NCBI GenBank assembly: GCA_022606425.2
Contig: JAHDVF020001378.1
Coordinates: 1-64,000, forward strand
Source: Lepidostoma basale
Taxonomy: Eukaryota > Arthropoda > Insecta > Trichoptera > Lepidostomatidae
Length of the DNA: 64,000 nt
Direction: 5' to 3'
Part shown: positions 11,563-22,255 of the stretch, piece by piece
How positions within the stretch are numbered: the stretch's first letter is position 1
Layout: each line of letters opens with the position of its first letter
Notes under the pieces: generated by a model
The model's input: only the letters and a program-made list of their open reading frames with translations
What the model was told of the DNA's origin: nothing
The model's database searches: none
Made by a program: the position numbers and the translations under genes

Positions 11563-11935
11563 GTTGTGGGATAGAGCCAAGGATAGCTACCATAAATGGA
11601 GTTCCTGGATTACGTAGGCCTATTTGTCCTGATAATTACGTTCGTCAAAGACAGCACAGATTGTTTTATTTGCCGCGCTGCAGAACCAACCTTCCAATGT
11701 TATGCCTGTGGTCAGGGCAATCTTATTGCTTACTCGGGTGGGCCATGGAGGTCGACATATATCGTGATAGTGTGAGTTGCCTCATAGATGCAATATGAAT
11801 GTTATGATTCTTTCTAATTCTTAATCTGAATGGGGTTTTTTTATGCTTCACTTATAAATTCTTATTATGTAATTGCAAAGTATCTGGAATTATATGTCTG
11901 TAACGATTGTGATTTTTATTCAAATAAATTAATTG
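11563..11935 (+). mobile_element. LINE-J fragment, opposite orientation
   Basis: It contains VRQRQHRLFYLP and RCRTNLPM in a broken frame, then a 3' region ending tattcaaataaattaattga. Confidence 0.65.
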
Positions 11936-12051
11936 AAAAGAAATATATGGCATCATCAAATAAATCAAATAATGAAACGCGTTTATTTGAAGAAGAAACA
12001 ATCGATTAGCGTGCTTGTCTAAGTGTGTGAATGTAGATGAGGCGCTAGAGT

Positions 12052-13278
12052 TACGAAGGCGGTTTGATAACTCAGTGATTTTTGAATTTCCCGCGCAGTA
12101 ATTTTAAATGTAACACTGCTCCCATCAACTACCATCTATGAATAGACAACTGTACAATTTTGAGAAGGCTGCGCCATTTTGTTCGTATTTGACAGCCATT
12201 GAAAGCAAACAACCTGGTGAATTGTAACGAAAATGGAAAAAAGTGAATTTCGTGTGCTGATTAAGAATTATTTTTTGCGAAAAAAATCCATCACGGAAAC
12301 CAAGAAAAGACTTAATAAATACTATGTGGACTCTGCACCATCAATGGTTAAGAAGTAGCTTACTGAGTTCCGTTGTGTCGTACCAGCACAAGAGACGCCG
12401 AACGTTCAGGTCGCCCAAAAGAGGTCATCATGCCAAAAATCGTCGATAAAATTCTTGAAATGGTATTGGACGATCAAAGAATGAAAGTGCGTCAGATGGC
12501 TGAGGCTGTAAGCATCTCAACCGAGTGAGTATATCACATTTTACATGAATATTTGGACATCAAAAAGCTATCCGCGCGATGGCTGCCGCAATTGCTTACA
12601 CTCGACCATATGCGCAACCGTGTGACCACTTCAAAGGAGTGTTTGGCGATGTTCACACGCAATCGGAACGTGTTTTTGCGCCGATTTATTATCGTAGACA
12701 AAACATAAATCCATCATACTGCACCATAGACTAAGGAAAATTCAAGACAGTAGGTTTCTCCGGGTGAACGGTGGGTCTGCGGGCCAACATGGTCATAGTC
12801 ACAGTTTTTTGGGATGCACGCTGTGTCATTCCCATAGATTACCCTAAAAAGGGTAAAACAATCACCGGCAAATATTATTCAGAGCTTTTGGACATATTCG
12901 ATATTGATTTGAAGCAGAAACGACCGCATTTGACGAAGAAATTGTGTACATTCGCCATGGCAAAAATCCATAAATTGGGCTACGCGCTGCTAGCCCATCC
13001 GGCATTTTCTCTAGATTTAGCCCCCTGTGACTATTTCCTGTTTCCAAACCTGAAGAAATGTCTGGGCGGTAAGAGATTTGGGTCGAATGAAGAGGTCATC
13101 ACTGAAACAAACGCCTATTTTTAGGGCCTTGAGAAAACCTATTTTTTTGAAAGAATAAAAATATTGGGAAAACGCTGGATGTATTGAGCTAAAATGAATG
13201 TTGAGCAATAAAATTCATTTTCGCCGAAAAATATACGTTTTATGCAAAAAGTAACTGACTTATCAAACCACCCTCGTA
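12052..13278 (+). mobile_element. Mariner transposon, cecropia-type, inactive
   Basis: TA dinucleotides at 12052 and 13277 flank TIRs (cgaaggcggtttgataactc and complement of the 3' end). The length of about 1.2 kb is close to a complete mariner. The transposase frame starts at about 12233 (MEKSEFRVLIKNYFLRKK), with an in-frame TAG near 12356 and many frameshifts. From 12771 a 117-residue segment is open: VTVFWDARCVIPIDYPKKGK (second catalytic-D region context), then LAHPAFSLDLAPCDYFLFPN (final D block) and a KRFGSNEEV tail, ending in TAG. The overall order matches mariner transposases (N-terminal HTH, then DD34D). Confidence 0.9.
12771..13124 (+). pseudogene. Remnant of mariner transposase catalytic domain
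   Basis: This is the longest open part of the decayed transposase. It carries the terminal DLAPCDYFLFP motif with the third acidic residue. The segment with HQDNA before it is replaced by a frameshifted region (about 12930-12960), so the triad is incomplete in this frame. The true upstream frame is broken, so the GTG-start context at 12771 has no functional meaning. Confidence 0.85.
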
Positions 13279-13869
13279 TGTCAGAATTGAACAGTGTGGC
13301 GAACCATCCCCTTTGCCTACCGCTCCAGGGAAACGGTGTTTTGGTTTGTAAGTTAGTTTCCATTCAATATGTTCCGTAGATTCTGCAATGTATCACTCCG
13401 TGGTGAGATAAACTCTTTGTAACTTTAGCCATAGAGTTAGCCTTAATGAATCATAAATCATTTTAACTGCATCTTATGACATCTCGGACTAAAAGCCTTT
13501 TGTAATCGGGATAATATTTTATTAGGAATGCAAGGACCCACTCTCTGCGGTCATTTTATATCCCTGCAGTGGATGGGGTGAAATAAATTATTGTTAAGTA
13601 CTTACTTGTATGCATATTCGCATTGCAGTTGTAACAAATTATTACAGAAACGAATATTGTAATTTAGTTCTGAATGTATATTAGAATTCACGAATCGTAA
13701 GTTCAAAACGATATTTTAATTTTTGGAAAGGGTGCCAGATATGCTAATTCAAAGTTCATGCTATGTTTCTCTAAAAGGAAACGTGCTGCATTCATTCTAG
13801 AGAAACACAGCAGATCTAGAACGAATCGGCTGCGTAAGAAATTTTAGAAATCAACGTGCATGCAAAACA
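13279..13869. other. Non-coding sequence between mariner and LINE debris
   Basis: Mixed AT-rich sequence. A LINE-A-like tail (aaccatcccctttgcctacc, about 13301) is faintly visible. A small inverted repeat (gtttctctaaaaggaaacg; agagaaacacag) is near 13760-13810. Confidence 0.35.
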
Positions 13870-14010
13870 CGATATACTAATCTTAAAGAACAAAAATAAT
13901 GTCATGAAAGAATAGTGAAATAGTCTATTCTTCCTGCCTACTCCTTCAAGGAGACGGCGTGATGGTTAATTAGGTATAAATATTACTGTAAAATAGGTAA
14001 GGGCACTGAC
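13870..14010 (+). repeat. Dispersed duplicate carrying a LINE-A tail, copy 1
   Basis: It shares about 150 bp with 15540-15690: cacgatatactaatcttaaa, then ggagacggcgtgatggttaa and aaatattactgtaaaa. The same internal break-point in both copies points to local duplication of one LINE-A remnant. Confidence 0.7.
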
Positions 14011-14339
14011 TTTATTATAAATTTGCTGTAATATTTAATTTCTAACATATAATTATATAATACAATGTCTCCATTTCAAACGAAGCAATACGATCAATGA
14101 AAAAAGTTGCCATCAAATTTACCTTAACCACTTCAATACCGTAAGGCCACTGGTGGCTGCTAAGTAGGCGCACCATCAATACCGTAAGGCCATTTTGCAT
14201 TAAAAATGATTCCAGTAGGAATTTAAAAAAAAAATGTGTGGCTAGCGAAATCTATACTATCTCTGCAAGAAAAATGAACCTTCTGACATTGGTCGATCTT
14301 ATTGAAAAAGGGATTTTTGAAGAAGTGATAATACTGATA

Positions 14340-14889
14340 ATAAAACCCCAGAGAAGTAAGGTCACAGGTGGATAGGGCCCCAGAGAAGTAAGGTCACAGG
14401 TGGATAGGGCTGCAGCAGTTGCAGGCTGCCTGAAAGATGTCATATGGAGAAACAGGGACATGAGGACTGACAGCAAGGTACGCATCTACAAGACCTGTGT
14501 GCGACCAATCCTCACATATGGCATTGAATCGAGGGCAGATACTGTCAAGACAAAGAGCATGCTCAGGACAACCGAGATGAAAACGCTCCGCGCTATAGCT
14601 GGCAAGACCCTACGTGATCGAGTTAGGAATACAGCAATCCGAGAAATCTGCGAGGTCGAAGATGTGGTCAGATGGGGACGTCAAAGACGGCGATACTGGC
14701 ATGAACACGTAGAAAGGATGAGCTCAAATAGAATACCACACATAGCTCTCCATGGAACGCCAAACGGACAACGCCGACCAGGAAGACCCCCGAAACGGTG
14801 GAGAGAAAGCTGGAGTTCAGCATCTCAAGAGGACCCGCCTGAAATAACAGACTCCTGAGTCTAAAAAAAGGGAAGAAGAAGAAGAAGAA
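14340..14889 (+). mobile_element. LINE-K insertion with target-site duplication
   Basis: Flanked by gataatactgata at 14327-14339 and 14890-14902. The open frame reads VAGCLKDVIWRNRDMRTDSK, then RIYKTCVRPILTYGIESRAD, IAGKTLRDRVRN and RRPGRPPKRWRESWSSASQE, ending at a TGA at 14856-14858. The 3' end is a (GAA)n tract. This is the C-terminal end of a reverse transcriptase protein of RTE/Jockey-like type, 5'-truncated. A 32-bp tandem duplication lies near its 5' edge. Confidence 0.85.
14347..14410. repeat. 32-bp tandem duplication
   Basis: The unit beginning cccagagaagtaaggtcaca occurs at 14347-14378 and again at 14379-14410, at the 5' junction of the LINE-K insertion. Confidence 0.85.
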
Positions 14890-15089
14890 GATAATACTGA
14901 TACAACGTACTTTGATTTTTTAATGTTTGCTTTCAATAAATATTTTTTTTATGAAAATGAAAAAAAACCATATTTATTTATGCTTGTGACAAACCTGAAA
15001 GAAAAATCAAATTTACGAAATTTCAATAATGCAACTTGAAAAATTTTAACTTGATATATCATTTTATAGGTAAAAAAAAAACTAACTAA

Positions 15090-15535
15090 CTTACCCTCAC
15101 GTCATTTCCCGGGAAGGGTAGGCAGAGAGGATGGATCGCCACAATGCTCTGTCTTGGCATACCTCTCGAGCTTCCTCTACATTCATACATCGTACCATGC
15201 ACGCACGTCGATTATTCCGACTTCGAATGTGACCGCCTTTTAGTAATTGATTAATTTGGTCATGACATGTTTTGCTCGGTCGTCCTCGGCTTATTTTTCC
15301 ACTCGCGCTGCTTGTGTACAAATTTTTAACCATTCTACTCTCATCCATTCGTACCATATGTCCAAAACATCTCAGGGATCCTTTTTTTAATTTTATCGGT
15401 ATTCTATTCATACAACGTTTTCCCGCACATTCTTCTTAGTGATCTCATTTCTACGGCGTTTATCCTGCTTTCATCCTTCTTTTGCCAGCTCCAAGCTTCA
15501 CTTCCATACATGGGGGTTGGCACTAGAACTCCATT
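15090..15535 (-). mobile_element. LINE-A subfamily C fragment
   Basis: The minus strand has SASGKISRGRPSKTCHDQIN and VRCMNVEEAREVCQDRALW, diverged from the other copies. The tail is next to aactaacttacc at 15080-15092. Confidence 0.8.
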
Positions 15536-15539
15536 GTGT

Positions 15540-15690
15540 GCACTCAAAACACAATATATTAATCTTTAAGCACAAGAAAAATGTCAGGAAAGAATAGTGT
15601 AGTAGTCCATTTTTTTCTGCCTACTCCTTTAAGGAGACGGCGTGATGGTTAATTAGTTATAAATATTACTGTAAAAATGGGTAAGAGTGC
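15540..15690 (+). repeat. Dispersed duplicate carrying a LINE-A tail, copy 2
   Basis: Partner of 13870-14010. It contains gtcaggaaagaatagtgtag and aaggagacggcgtgatggtt. Confidence 0.7.
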
Positions 15691-15696
15691 TTACTA

Positions 15697-16190
15697 AACT
15701 AACTAACTAACTTACTAACCATCACGCCGTCTCTACGAAGGGGTAGGCAGAAAGAATGGACTGCCACACTTTTCTTTCCTGACATATTTCTCTCGCTTCC
15801 TCAACATTCATACATCGTGTCATACACGCGCGTCGATTTCTCTGACTCGTCACGTGGCCGACATCCAATATTTGATTATTTTTATTTGATTGTGCCACAT
15901 TTTCTTTTGTCTTCCTCTATTTCTGGTTCCATTTTCATAGTTAACATATAATTTTTTTACCATTCTTTTTTCATTCATTCTTTCCATGTGTCCAAATCGT
16001 CTTAATGATCCTTTCATTATTTTGTTCATAATTCCATCATTCGCACCGCATTCACTTCTTATATTTTCATTCGACACTATCATACACAGAGTACACACAT
16101 TAGTCTAAGAGATCTCATTTCTACTTCATTTATTTTACTTTCATCTTTCTTTTGCCAGTTCCATGCTTCGCTTCCATAAATAAGGGTCAT
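15697..16190 (-). mobile_element. LINE-A fragment
   Basis: It begins with the complement of the (AGTT)n tail (actaactaacttactaac). The minus-strand frame reads SNENIRSECGANDGIMNKIM and RRFGHMERMNEKRMV. Confidence 0.85.
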
Positions 16191-16192
16191 AG

Positions 16193-16325
16193 AAATCGAC
16201 GCGCGTGCACGACACGATGTATGAATGTTGAGGAAGCGAGAGAAATATATGAGGGAAGAAAATTGTGGCAGTCCTTTCGGAGACTGCGTGATGGTTAGTT
16301 AGTTATTTAATTAGTTAGTTAGTTA
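16193..16325 (+). mobile_element. LINE-A tail fragment, tail expanded
   Basis: The + copy of cgacgcgcgtgcacgacacg ends in ttagttagttatttaattag with repeated AGTT. It is head to head with the previous copy, giving a local inverted arrangement. Confidence 0.75.
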
Positions 16326-16950
16326 ATCCTTATTTTGCCATCTACAAGCTTCACTTCCATACATAAGAATTGGCACTAGACGTCATTATATACTTCAGTA
16401 GATTTATTAATATTTGCAAAATAATCTAATGGTACAAATATCTCATTTAAAATCGCTGATTTTTTACTTTAAAGTTAAATTGCTTTTGAAATATGTTCTT
16501 TATTCAGCTACCACCAAAACTGTTTGTAACTCAATCCAATAATCCAAGCTAATTTAGTCCTTAATAGAAAGTGTGTATATGTACCTGCTACGTACAATAG
16601 ATTGATGATACTTAAGTGCATTCTGCATTAACCAAATTACCGTAGCGCCATCGGTAATTGATGTTCGATACGTAAGCACTATTGGTTAAGTACTCCCGTA
16701 ACGAGACAGGCCCCCTAATCGTGGCAAGTCGACTATCGAAGCATGAAATGAACGGATCTGAAGCTGCGCGATGAATCCTCTATCTGAAATTGTGGTAAGG
16801 TTGTTTGTAAGAGATTTGTGAACATTTTGTCCCCGTATACGGTTGGCTAGTCAAGTGCAATGTTTGAAGCCGTATTTGTGAAATGTGGTAAAGCAATCAA
16901 GAACCTTCAGAATTTTCTGAACACGTGAAATAAATCACGTGTATAAAGTT
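16326..16950. other. Mostly unassigned sequence
   Basis: 16326-16400 is a diverged minus-strand LINE-A 5' part (acaagcttcacttccataca). 16560-16900 is GC-richer without open frame or recognised repeat. Confidence 0.4.
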
Positions 16951-17039
16951 GTAAAGATTACAAACAAATGAGATTACAAATTGAATTGTTACAACATTTT
17001 TCAAAAACATGTTTCGGGATACAGAGCCTTTCCTCGGTG

Positions 17040-17744
17040 TTAAGGTAGTAGTTTGGTAACTTAAGCCGATTTTCATGTCGTTTTTAAGGGCGTTTTTTTG
17101 TAGGAAAATAAAAATGAATCGTTTTGGAAATTTAGGATGTTTTTATTTACATATTAAAGATACAGAAAAAAAAATTGAAATTTTTTTATAGTTTATTATT
17201 ATTATTATTATTGATCGAAGTTGGCACCTCAAAAAAAAAGCGCGTGGGTGGCCCCGGTGATTTTGGCTCTTGATGTTATCTGAAATCAAAAATTCTTGAA
17301 AATTCTTAATCTAAAGACATGTCATTCTCGTCGGAACTACCGAGACATTTTTTCACCCCTAACTTTTTATTTTACAACCCCTTCTTTGCTGACTTTTTTT
17401 TTCAAAGTCCGCCATTTTATTATTTATCCATGAAATTTAACTTCTGTAGTTTTGACCAGAATGACATGTCTTTAGATTAAGAATTTTCAAGAATTTTTGA
17501 TTTCAGTTAACATCAAGAGCCAAAATCACCGGGGCCACCCACGCGCTTTTTTTTTGAGGTGCCAACTTCGATAAATAATAATAACAATAATAAACTATTA
17601 AATTTTTTGAAAAAAAAAATTTTTTGTATCTATAATATGTAAATAAAAACATCCTAATAATCCAAAACGATTCATCTTTATTTTCCTACAAAAAAACGCC
17701 CTTCAAAAAAGACATGAAAATCGGCTTAAGTTACCAGACCTTAA
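17040..17744. mobile_element. TTAA-flanked foldback element
   Basis: TTAA at 17040-17043 and 17741-17744 bounds near-complete inverted arms of about 285 bp (ggtaacttaagccgattttc at each end). The loop is about 140 bp. It interrupts a PR-type core (gtttcgggatacagagcctt, then tcctcggtgt). TTAA duplication is the habit of piggyBac-like transposases. There is no coding capacity. Confidence 0.85.
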
Positions 17745-18474
17745 AGCAAACATGGTAATAAAAATATTTCATGTATTATAATTTTCTGTTATATTGATTT
17801 TATCCATCTCGTCAGCATCTCATGTGAACAAATTAAATGCAGAATCAACAGTTTAGAAAATCTAACCTAATTTCGGATAAACTCGTATGTTAAGGAGCTC
17901 AGACGTGTATGTTGGTTCGTACGTTATAGTTATATAAGATTTTGTTGATCTCGAACTATTATATTCAAATAAGTTTAAGAAAATATTAAAATAAGTTTTC
18001 ATTCATATGAATCATTTAATACAGAGCTGCTCAATATTTTTTTTTTTTATGTTTTGTAAATTTTACCATACTTTTGTTTGAATTTAGTATAACTTTAAGT
18101 TAAGTCTACATTCTCTGCTTAATGAACAAATCAGTGAATGTTGTGGTAGCGTGTTATTGTTTCTATTTAATTTTACTATTATATGTTTAGTTTTATAACC
18201 CCTTATTGTTACCCTAAATAAGTCAAATTTAACTAACAATTAAAAACTCATCGATTTTATTTGACAACAAATGTTAAAAAACGTATGATATAAAACGATT
18301 TGTAATAATATTTTAAAATATAATTATTAAAGTTTCAGAGGCCTCTTTTTCCTATAAATAAAAAGAAAACAAAACTAAATGTAAATCGTTTATTAATAGA
18401 AACAGTATTAGATTTAATTTTGATTAACACAAAGGAAGATTCTTAAATTTAATGAAAATGACATGTTTCGTCTG
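17745..18474. other. AT-rich non-coding intron sequence
   Basis: No gene or certain repeat apart from short A/T runs. The right part of the PR element interrupted by the TTAA foldback continues for about 40 bases. Confidence 0.4.
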
Positions 18475-18655
18475 CTATGATATCCTTAAATTATTTTTCA
18501 TCAATTTTAATCAAGACATCTGATGATACCTTTTCAAGGCGAAATATCTCATTACCCATAAAACATATAATAAAACATCTAGGAAAACAGACGTTTTCAT
18601 TTGTGTTAATCAATGAATATAAAGTTTTACATCAATATTCAAGAAACATTAAATA
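18475..18655 (+). repeat. PR1 repeat about 175 bp upstream of the second exon
   Basis: The right end is the constant type (tattcaagaaacattaaata). The left arm is truncated. The core near 18521-18546 is decayed: gatgataccttttcaaggcg then aaatat. Confidence 0.7.
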
Positions 18656-18829
18656 AGTCTCAGAGTAAGCAGATAACACTGTTATAAATTTAATTTTATT
18701 TGAAGAACGTTTAAATATGTAAACATTCTAATTAAACAAAGTGTTCTATCGAATTTCTCTACGTATAAATCGGACTTCATAAAAGAAATGTGTAATTGTG
18801 TTTTATAATAAGTGAAGTATCATTTTCAG

Positions 18830-19012
18830 GTTATCACGGGGGAAAACACGACGAACTTTATGGACGACCTTTACGTCGACGATGCTTATATGCATAATTT
18901 GCGGACTCGACACATAAACGGTTTTGATACTGCAACCCTCAACGAAACCTTAGTAAGAAAGTCGAGTAATGCCGAAATGTTCACGGACAATGTAAACGCC
19001 GCTTAACTACAG
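18830..19012 (+). CDS. Second exon of the same gene, with an in-frame stop near its 3' end
   Basis: A 61-codon segment after a polypyrimidine acceptor (tatcattttcag) and before a consensus donor (ctacag/gtaagc). It is phase 0, matching the exon at 5378. It starts VITGENTTNFMDDLYVDD and contains the repeat-like HINGFDTATLNETLV. Joined to the upstream exon it continues the pattern IQ-VITGENT. The frame stays open until a TAA at 19004-19006, two codons before the donor. If this were the true end of the protein, an intron would begin right after the stop. A nonsense change from a codon such as GAA or CAA would also explain it. The function of the protein is unknown. Confidence 0.6.
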
Positions 19013-19299
19013 GTAAGCTCATTCGTTTATTATATCTTAATAAAGTAATAAAAAATAAAACAAATGCACTACAATTTTATAGTGCATAGCATATCTTTTA
19101 CGAGATGATTGCAAATTCTCTAATTTACTCACTTCCTTTAAAGCTTATATGAGGCTGTCCACTGTCAGTAATCCACTTTATTGTCTGATGTTTCCAAGCC
19201 ATGATGTTTTCCTGAGGATTACACTTCTTTCCTCGATCTTTTCCTCAATTTTCAGGCACAATTATGCCTTAATTTGCCATAATTATGCCATTTTTAATT

Positions 19300-19585
19300 A
19301 TTCTTTCTTGGACAGTGACGTAATACTCCATAATAAATCAATAAAACGAATGAAAACGCTTGTTTTCTAGATATTTTATTATGAACTGTTTAAAAATAAT
19401 AAAAACTTTGTTATAAATATCACAATTAATTATATTTTCTCGCGACAGCTATTTTGCTAACCGATGTTAGCATCGTCAGGTCTTACAATCAATTAAAAGA
19501 TGCATCGAAAAGACTAAGTTCATTCCCATAAAATATAATAGAACTTCTAGAAAACAGATGTTTACGTTCGTAAAAATTATGCAGT
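19300..19585 (-). repeat. PR1 repeat with nested PR3
   Basis: PR1 arms at 19302-19385 (constant end cttggacagtgacgtaatac) and 19520-19585. A PR3 half-element with tcgcgacagctattttgcta lies between them. Confidence 0.7.
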
Positions 19586-19599
19586 TTTATAGTTTTGTG

Positions 19600-19795
19600 C
19601 GTTTCAGTCTCCGCAACCGGTTTCACCAGGCTCGTTGGTATCGACAGACTGCTTTAACAGGCTAATAAACCAGTCTGTCAAAGCCAATGAGCCTGGCCAA
19701 ACTGGTCAATGCCGAAATAAAGAAAAATCTGGAAGTAATAAAATAATCGTTTTATTAAAATATTATTTAGCATTTACCTTTATGGAAATATATCA
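19600..19795. repeat. PR2 palindromic repeat
   Basis: The right core has aaagccaatgagcctggcca then aactgg. Arms are diverged and adjoin the PR1 above. Confidence 0.7.
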
Positions 19796-20129
19796 GTGTT
19801 GCCTTGTTAAAAAAATCATCACTTTGGTAATTAATTTTCTTATTTTTAGAGTCACGTTTAGTACGTGTTCCGGGTTACTCGGGGTGAGCTTTAACAGAAT
19901 GTTGCCCGTTAATAATTCTCAGATTACGTTTTAATTTTGCGTATGCAAACAATTAATTTAATGTGACCTTTAACACGATCTGCCACCCCACCCCAAACCA
20001 GCACGTGCTTACATCACACAAAACGCGTATCAGGTATCCATAACGTCACGTACTCTCAAAACTCTCAAATTCGCTCTCTTGAAAACAATATAGCATGAAA
20101 AAAATTTCATTTTATTAACTCACAAAAAA
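19796..20129. other. Unassigned sequence
   Basis: No gene. GC-richer 19970-20080 without known repeat. Confidence 0.35.
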
Positions 20130-20240
20130 AACTAACTCGACAACACACCGTCTCCCGGAAGTGGTCGACAAAAAGAATGGACCGCTGCATTGTAATTTTC
20201 ACACGTATTTCTCTCGATTCCTCATCATTCATACATTATT
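20130..20240 (-). mobile_element. LINE-A tail fragment
   Basis: Complement of the LINE-A 3' end (caacacaccgtctcccggaa). It stops at a (TTA)n microsatellite. Confidence 0.65.
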
Positions 20241-20499
20241 ATTATTATTATTGTGATGACTTGTATTTTAAGTGCGCCGTTTTGTAAAATCAATTACTCC
20301 AAGGGCGCATTAGGAAATGACTGACCGAACAGTGCAGTCTTCAGAAGTTTCTTAAATTTAACGTCACTATCCTCATACTTAATACTAACATGGAGGCTAT
20401 TTCACGCCAACGTAACCGCAACGCTGAAAGCACGATCATAGAAACATGATTTATATGCTCTGACTGGAATTGCATTGTGTCATGTGCACAACCGATTTC

Positions 20500-20727
20500 T
20501 CCGAATAGAAATAGAGAAAGACCTAGGGAAACGTGGCACGATAAAATAAATCAAATATTGAAAGTTGTCCACGTGAGGAGTCAGAGAAATCGACGTGCAT
20601 GAATGACACGATGTATGAATGTTGCGGAAGCGAGAGAAGTATATCAGTAAAGAAAAGTGTGGCAGTCCATTTTTTCTATCCAATCTTTCGGGGAGACGGC
20701 GTGATGGCTAGTTAGTTAGTTAAATGC
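20500..20727 (+). mobile_element. LINE-A fragment with intact tail
   Basis: From agagaaagacctagggaaac to gtgatggctagttagttagt. The first bases encode the RGRPRKTWHDQI-equivalent region in broken frame. Confidence 0.8.
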
Positions 20728-20869
20728 TTACAAAAAAACTATAACACGTTGACATGAAGTATTATATATAAATATTATCTCGTTACATCCGGGATTCCGT
20801 TAAATCTGAGATTGTAATAACCGAGTTAATTTTGATACGAAGCCATTACTTTGTGGCTTGACACATTTA

Positions 20870-20970
20870 ATAATAAAATTTAACACTTTATTACTTTTAA
20901 AATTTAAAACACTGTTATAATGTCCCGACAGCTGTTTCGCGAACCTATTTTGGCATCATTAGGTGTTAAT
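20870..20970 (-). repeat. PR3 half element
   Basis: Minus-strand core CTAATGA-T-GCC...GGTTCGC-GAAAC (20934-20962). It adjoins LINE-J. Confidence 0.65.
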
Positions 20971-21705
20971 TGATTTCGTTTATACTATTAACAATCAAGC
21001 TCTGGAACGAGTTTCCACAATAAAGGATTTAGGTGTCGTATTTGATCCCAGGCTGACTTTTTCTGATCACGTGTTAATGTTGGCATCGACTGGCTATAAA
21101 CTTCTGGGTTTTGTCTTAAGAACTTGCAAACAGTTCCGATATCCCAAAGCGATGACATCAATGTTTAAACGGCATCGTTAGATCAAAATTAGAATACGCG
21201 AGTGGTGTATGGTCTCCATACCAGCACAAGTACGAGTATGTGGAGGTATTAGAACAAATCCAGAAAAAAATTATGAGATACCTCTACATGCGGATGAATG
21301 GGGTGTATCCGAGGTTTATGCACTAACACAGAGTACCGCAGTCTCGAATCAAGAAGAAAAGGTACATTGTTGATCTTAGAATTTAAAATACTCCGTAACC
21401 TCATTGATAGCCCATATCTCGTAGATTGTTATGGCCTCAATGCACCGGAGAGGTATGCTCGCGCTAGAAGACACAATCTGTTGTGCATACCGCTTAGCAG
21501 AACAAATGTCATGGCGCAGCATACAATGACCCGGGGTATGGTGCTCTTGAATGGGGTGTCAGTCGATGTGGACATTCTCCAAATGACCTATACGTCCTTT
21601 AAGGAACATATAGGTACATACCACAATTGCTGATATATGTGTTTTATTTTAAAATGTATACAGTAATTGGGTTCTAAAGACCTGTAGTATACAAAAAAAA
21701 AACAT
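20965..21705 (+). mobile_element. LINE-J fragment with SINE-like 3' tail
   Basis: The frame reads LERVSTIKDLGVVFDPRLTF and then LLGFVLRTCKQFRYPKAMTS, a typical Jockey/CR1 reverse transcriptase C-terminal region. After a frameshift come LEYASGVWSPYQHKYEYVEV and, from 21298, a 111-residue open segment with NAPERYARARRHNLLCIPLS. The 3' end reads tgtatacagtaattgggttc, then gacctgtagtatacaaaa and an A-run. The same tail is present on the SINE copies. It is 5'-truncated and frame-broken. Confidence 0.75.
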
Positions 21706-21714
21706 ATTAACTTA

Positions 21715-22255
21715 TTGAAAGTTAAGGCATTAACACTGTGGAATTCCATAGTAATCTACTTTGGAAATTAATTAAACATTGTTAAGACCACTTTTTTAAT
21801 AAATAAAATATTTAAATACACGACATGTTTCAGAGGATACCTCCATCTTCAGGTGTAAAAAATATAACAAAAACAAAACAAAGAAAGGCTAATAAAAAAC
21901 GCATTTAAAATTCGATACAAAAATTCGAAATTAAAAATTAAATTGGGCTATTTGTTATAAGTAGGTACTTTTTAATAGTAAAATAATAAATAACATTAAA
22001 TAATAATAATACATGATGATAATATAATTTAGAAAAAAACATACATTTGAGAAGAAATAATTTATATAGAAATTAATAAATAAATTATTAATTTGCATTT
22101 GGTTGGGAATGGGAGCTTGGGAGATTAAATGTAGACACAGTATTTAAGGAGAAGGGAGTAAAAGGAGGAATCTGATTATTATAATATATTTTTTTATTAA
22201 AAAAGTGGTCTAAACAATGTTTAATTAATTCCCAAAGTAAAAAACATATTACATA
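21715..22255. repeat. PR5 palindromic repeat with asymmetric interior
   Basis: TIR-like arms (ttaattaaacattgttaaga and complement near 22235). The left core is the complement of CTGAAGATGGAGGTATCC. Interior 21990-22130 recurs inverted at 58315-58400. Confidence 0.7.
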
